In this document: positions 61,636 to 64,000 of the stretch, piece after piece
Layout: every line of letters begins with the position of its first letter
Numbering within the stretch: the stretch's first letter is position 1
Assembly: GCA_934573935.1 (NCBI GenBank)
Contig: CAKTMO010000001.1
Coordinates: 62,001 to 126,000, forward strand
Reading direction: 5' to 3'
DNA length: 64,000 bases
From: an uncultured Oscillospiraceae bacterium
GTDB taxonomy: Bacteria > Bacillota > Clostridia > Oscillospirales > Oscillospiraceae
Made by a program: the position numbers and the translations under genes
Notes under the pieces: model-generated
What the model was told of the DNA's origin: nothing
Database searches by the model: none
The model's input: the letters and a program-made list of their open reading frames with translations, nothing else

Positions 61636-62676
61636 TCATCGAAACATGTGGTCCGCGAACTCCGCCAGCCGCTCGTCGATGCCCGGCAGCTTCACCGCCG
61701 CACCGGCGTCGTTGGCCGTCTCCAGCATGCAGAAGCGGGGCGGCAGGCGGAACGCCTTGTTCATGCACAGCGCCGAGATCAGCTGCTGGGCCACGATGTC
61801 GCCGCCGGAATAGCCGGACACGATGATGGCGTACAGCTCCTTGTCGTAAAACGGCGTGGTGCGGAACAGGGCCGTCAGCCGGTTGATGCAGGCCGTCAGG
61901 TTGGCCGCCAGCGCGTCGTTGTAGTTGGGACACAACCACAGCACCCCGTCGGCCTGACTGATGGCGGGATACACCTCGTCCACGATGACACCGCCGTAGA
62001 AGCACCGCCCCTCCTCGCCGAAGTGCAGGCAGGTGCGGAACTCGCAGCCGTTGCAGTCGGCCACCGTGCCGTTGCGCAGGCTGATGACCTGAGCCTCCGC
62101 CCGCCCCGCCAGTCGGGGTGCCATCCGCTCCCACAGGGCGATGGTGTTGGAGGTCTTGCGGTTGGAGGCGTGCAGCACCATCAGACGGGGATGCTCCCTT
62201 ACCGGCGGCGTGTCCGCCAGCAGGCGGTCCACCAGCTCGCAGGCGCAGGCCGTATAGGCGCTCAGATAGTCCGTGTGCCGCAGCATGGCCCGAATGTGGA
62301 AATTCTCCAGCGAGCCCGTGGCCTCCACCAGCGGTGCGCCCATAAAGGCGCAGCCCACCTGATTGGCGGCAAACACGATCTCCCTGGCGGCAGATTTGGT
62401 GTAAAGCTCTCCGTCGCCGTCCACCAGCACCGCGCCGCGGCAGCCCTCAAAAAACCGCCCGTCCTGCCGGATGGCCGCCAGCATGGCGCACCACCCCAGA
62501 TTCACGCCGCCATGCAGCAGCGAAATGGCAAACAGCACCTGCCGCCCCGTCACGGGCCGCAGCCGGTCGGGGCGCTCCACCTTCTCATAGCGCCGCCCCG
62601 CCAGCGCCTGTGTCAGCACCGCCGACAGGCGGGCGTTTTCCTCGATCTGCGGACAGATGACCATCAACGGTTCCAT
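61636..62676 (-). CDS. Flavodoxin-like NAD(P)H oxidoreductase with extra N-terminal domain
   Basis: A 346-aa protein whose C-terminal half is an FMN_red/flavodoxin-like domain: LMVLHASNRKTSNTIALW is the FMN phosphate loop and WLCPNYNDALAANLTACINRL the second flavin loop. Between them DCNGCEFRTCLHFGEEGRCFYG has four cysteines in the position used for an iron-sulfur cluster in iron-sulfur flavoproteins. The first 150 residues form another alpha/beta domain of flavodoxin-like appearance (LFAISLLHGGVNLGWCAM, AVLVDGDGELYTKSA). GGGAGG is 7 bases before ATG. Second gene of an operon with the dehydrogenase 15 bp upstream. Confidence 0.8.
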   Translation of the reverse strand: MEPLMVICPQIEENARLSAVLTQALAGRRYEKVERPDRLRPVTGRQVLFAISLLHGGVNLGWCAMLAAIRQDGRFFEGCRGAVLVDGDGELYTKSAAREIVFAANQVGCAFMGAPLVEATGSLENFHIRAMLRHTDYLSAYTACACELVDRLLADTPPVREHPRLMVLHASNRKTSNTIALWERMAPRLAGRAEAQVISLRNGTVADCNGCEFRTCLHFGEEGRCFYGGVIVDEVYPAISQADGVLWLCPNYNDALAANLTACINRLTALFRTTPFYDKELYAIIVSGYSGGDIVAQQLISALCMNKAFRLPPRFCMLETANDAGAAVKLPGIDERLAEFADHMFR

Positions 62677-62691
62677 GGTCACGCCTCCCTT

Positions 62692-63924
62692 TCACACGAT
62701 TTGCCGCAGGATGGTCTGGGTCTCCGCCAGCCGGTGGAACAGCGCGTCCGGCAAAGGCAGATCCTCCGTCTCCAGTCCCGTGGGGGTATAGCGGTTTTTC
62801 ACGCCCATGAAGATATCCCCCAGACACACGCTGCCGTAGTGCCACTCCCCCCGCAGCGTCAGCAGCACGCTGATGGCCGCCGAGGACAGGGCCGGCGCCA
62901 CATAGGGCTTGAACCCCAGCTCCCGCATCTTCAGATTGGCCGTCAGCGCCAGCTCCGTCAGCTCACGGGACAGGGCGTCGTCGTAGTGCTCTACGGAGTT
63001 GGCGATAACAAGGCCGCTGCCGTGGGGGCCGAAGGCCCGCCCCTCCGTCAAAAAAGAGGCAAACCGCTCATCCTGTTTGGCGTAATAGGCGGCCCGGGCG
63101 TTCATCACGCCCAGCCCGTACCCCTGCACCTGCTGGGGCAGCAGGCCCAGGCCGTCATATACCCCCGCCTCGTTCCGGTTGGAGGCCAGCAGCGCCGCCC
63201 GGGCCAGCGGATCCACCGGATCGGAGATCACGCAGAACAGCCCGCGGAATCCCGCGCCGCGCGCCTTGCGGGCGTACAGCTCCACCAGACCGCGGTTGGC
63301 CTCGAACTGCGCCATCCGCACGTCCTTCACCCCGCTGCCCACAGCGGGGATGCCCTTGGACGCCACAAAGAGAAAGGCGTCGCAGCCGAAAAGCTTCTCC
63401 TGGGGCACGATCTCCACAGCGGGCATGGCGTCGTACCGCCAGGGCAGCGCCACCTGGTTCAGCTCGAACTCCCAGCGCTTCACCGCCGTCTCGTTGATGT
63501 CGCAGATGCCGATGGCGGACACGGTGTCGCCCCCCATCAGCTTCAGCCCCATGGCAATGGTGCTGCCCACGTCGCCCATGGCCAGAATGTGGACCCGCTT
63601 TTTGCCCTTTTGGGGCCGCCACGCCGCCAGCTCCCGCCAGCGGGGATGGTCAAAGTTCACCGCCCGCAGACCGCCGTTCAGCCACGCCGCCGCCTCGATG
63701 GGCGGCGCCTGGGTCACGGCGATGCGGCGGCTGTCCAGCCAGTCCACGCTCTCCTCCGCCGCCGTCAGCTGCCGCAGGGCCGTGGCGGAAAACGCGGCCC
63801 GCCCGCCCGCCGCGGCGCGGCGGAACAGAAACACCGGCGGCTCCTCCCCCACCCGCTCCGCCGCCGTCAGCGGCAGCGGCTGGCAGGACGCCAATACCTG
63901 TCCGTTTTCCTGATAGTAATACAT
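62692..63924 (-). CDS. Lactate/malate dehydrogenase-family protein
   Basis: A 410-aa oxidoreductase. After a 105-residue N-terminal extension comes a Rossmann motif ILAMGDVGSTIAMGLKLMGGD and the LDH/MDH order DINETAVKRWEFELNQV, VASKGIPAVGSGVKDVRMAQFEANR, CVISDPVDPLARAALLAS. The usual catalytic His in an ...GEHG/GxHG segment is in the region GPHGSGLVIANS. This long form is a clostridial variant whose substrate is not known. AAGGAGG precedes the start, and its stop is close to the flavodoxin-like gene. Confidence 0.8.
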   Translation of the reverse strand: MYYYQENGQVLASCQPLPLTAAERVGEEPPVFLFRRAAAGGRAAFSATALRQLTAAEESVDWLDSRRIAVTQAPPIEAAAWLNGGLRAVNFDHPRWRELAAWRPQKGKKRVHILAMGDVGSTIAMGLKLMGGDTVSAIGICDINETAVKRWEFELNQVALPWRYDAMPAVEIVPQEKLFGCDAFLFVASKGIPAVGSGVKDVRMAQFEANRGLVELYARKARGAGFRGLFCVISDPVDPLARAALLASNRNEAGVYDGLGLLPQQVQGYGLGVMNARAAYYAKQDERFASFLTEGRAFGPHGSGLVIANSVEHYDDALSRELTELALTANLKMRELGFKPYVAPALSSAAISVLLTLRGEWHYGSVCLGDIFMGVKNRYTPTGLETEDLPLPDALFHRLAETQTILRQIV

Positions 63925-63937
63925 CTCGCTTCCTCCT

Positions 63938-64000
63938 TCAGCGGAACAGCTCCTCCAGCCGCCGTAGCGTCTTCAGATCGTCCCGCAGATAGTCCGACAC
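63938..64000 (-). CDS. 3' end of an unidentified gene, continues beyond window
   Basis: Only the last 20 codons are in the window (VSDYLRDDLKTLRRLEELFR, stop TGA). The stop overlaps the RBS region of the dehydrogenase gene (14 bp gap), so it is probably the first gene of the same operon. No family can be named. Confidence 0.6.
   Translation of the reverse strand: MSDYLRDDLKTLRRLEELFR

Overview
The window reads as chromosomal DNA of a high-GC, endospore-forming, strictly anaerobic Firmicute, most likely an Oscillospirales/Oscillospiraceae-type gut clostridium. Support: an anaerobic CO dehydrogenase/acetyl-CoA synthase cluster, sporulation genes (spoIID, bofA with its yaaL-like partner), a Trp T-box and an M-box riboswitch, DUF1540/DUF6472/DUF6323/DUF6179/DUF6512 proteins typical of Clostridia, strong purine-rich ribosome binding sites, and SigA-type promoters that nearly all have 17-bp spacers. 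Taxonomy is inferred from gene content only. No rRNA, tRNA, CRISPR array, prophage or intact insertion sequence was seen.

Layout. 1-6 kb: the end of an amidohydrolase gene, then a reverse-strand Wood-Ljungdahl cluster cooS-cooC-acsB with its own promoter and terminator. 6-9 kb: a reverse-strand operon, Trp T-box leader, trpS, then a TrpB2-type tryptophan synthase beta gene. 9-16 kb: a radical SAM enzyme, a tandem OB-fold SSB-like protein, small proteins, a DUF11 surface-type protein, a small XRE regulator with a probable operator, a SpoU rRNA/tRNA methyltransferase and a nitrilase. 16-18.5 kb: a polytopic membrane protein and an M20 amidohydrolase, probably an uptake/hydrolysis pair. 18.7-24 kb: ECF sigma/anti-sigma pair, rplM-rpsI, a TtcA-like tRNA thiolase, yaaL-bofA and tadA. 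24-30 kb: lipoprotein, spoIID, a two-component system and an HtrA protease in one run. 30-33 kb: a split TSUP permease, DUF1540, M-box-controlled mgtE, radC. 34-45.7 kb: a DNA repair block (uvrB, uvrA, recD2) interleaved with an EamA transporter, TraX-like, YbaK, ComF and an MreB-family gene. 46-52 kb: aminotransferase, pyrG, and an ABC-2 exporter pair. 52-56 kb: TPM-domain protein, and xpaC-telA with a relic of a second telA tail. 56-64 kb: DUF6512, a DUF6323-DUF6179 operon with a terminator-like hairpin in its leader, DUF2461, an HTH-desulfoferrodoxin fusion, a radical SAM enzyme diverging from a HisC-like aminotransferase, and a reverse operon of a flavodoxin-like oxidoreductase and a lactate/malate dehydrogenase-like protein.

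How parts work together. CooS and AcsB would provide CO2/CO interconversion and acetyl-CoA formation, with CooC loading nickel; the corrinoid protein and methyltransferase genes (acsCDE) are not in the window. The T-box senses uncharged tRNA-Trp and would raise both Trp-tRNA synthetase and an indole-to-Trp enzyme together. The M-box turns off MgtE when magnesium is plentiful. The response regulator, kinase and HtrA form an envelope-stress-like unit.

Between genes lie many copies of short GC-rich imperfect palindromes in several families (GTAGGG...CCCTAC type; CTCCCT...AGGGAG / CCCCTT...AAGGGG type). They fill most intergenic stretches longer than 200 bp and look like REP/MITE-type elements or structured RNA modules. 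The more unusual observations are the HTH-desulfoferrodoxin regulator with altered metal ligands, the T-box trpS-TrpB2 operon, these repeat families, the palindrome over the mreB-family promoter, the DUF6323-DUF6179 leader hairpin, and the telA remnant.
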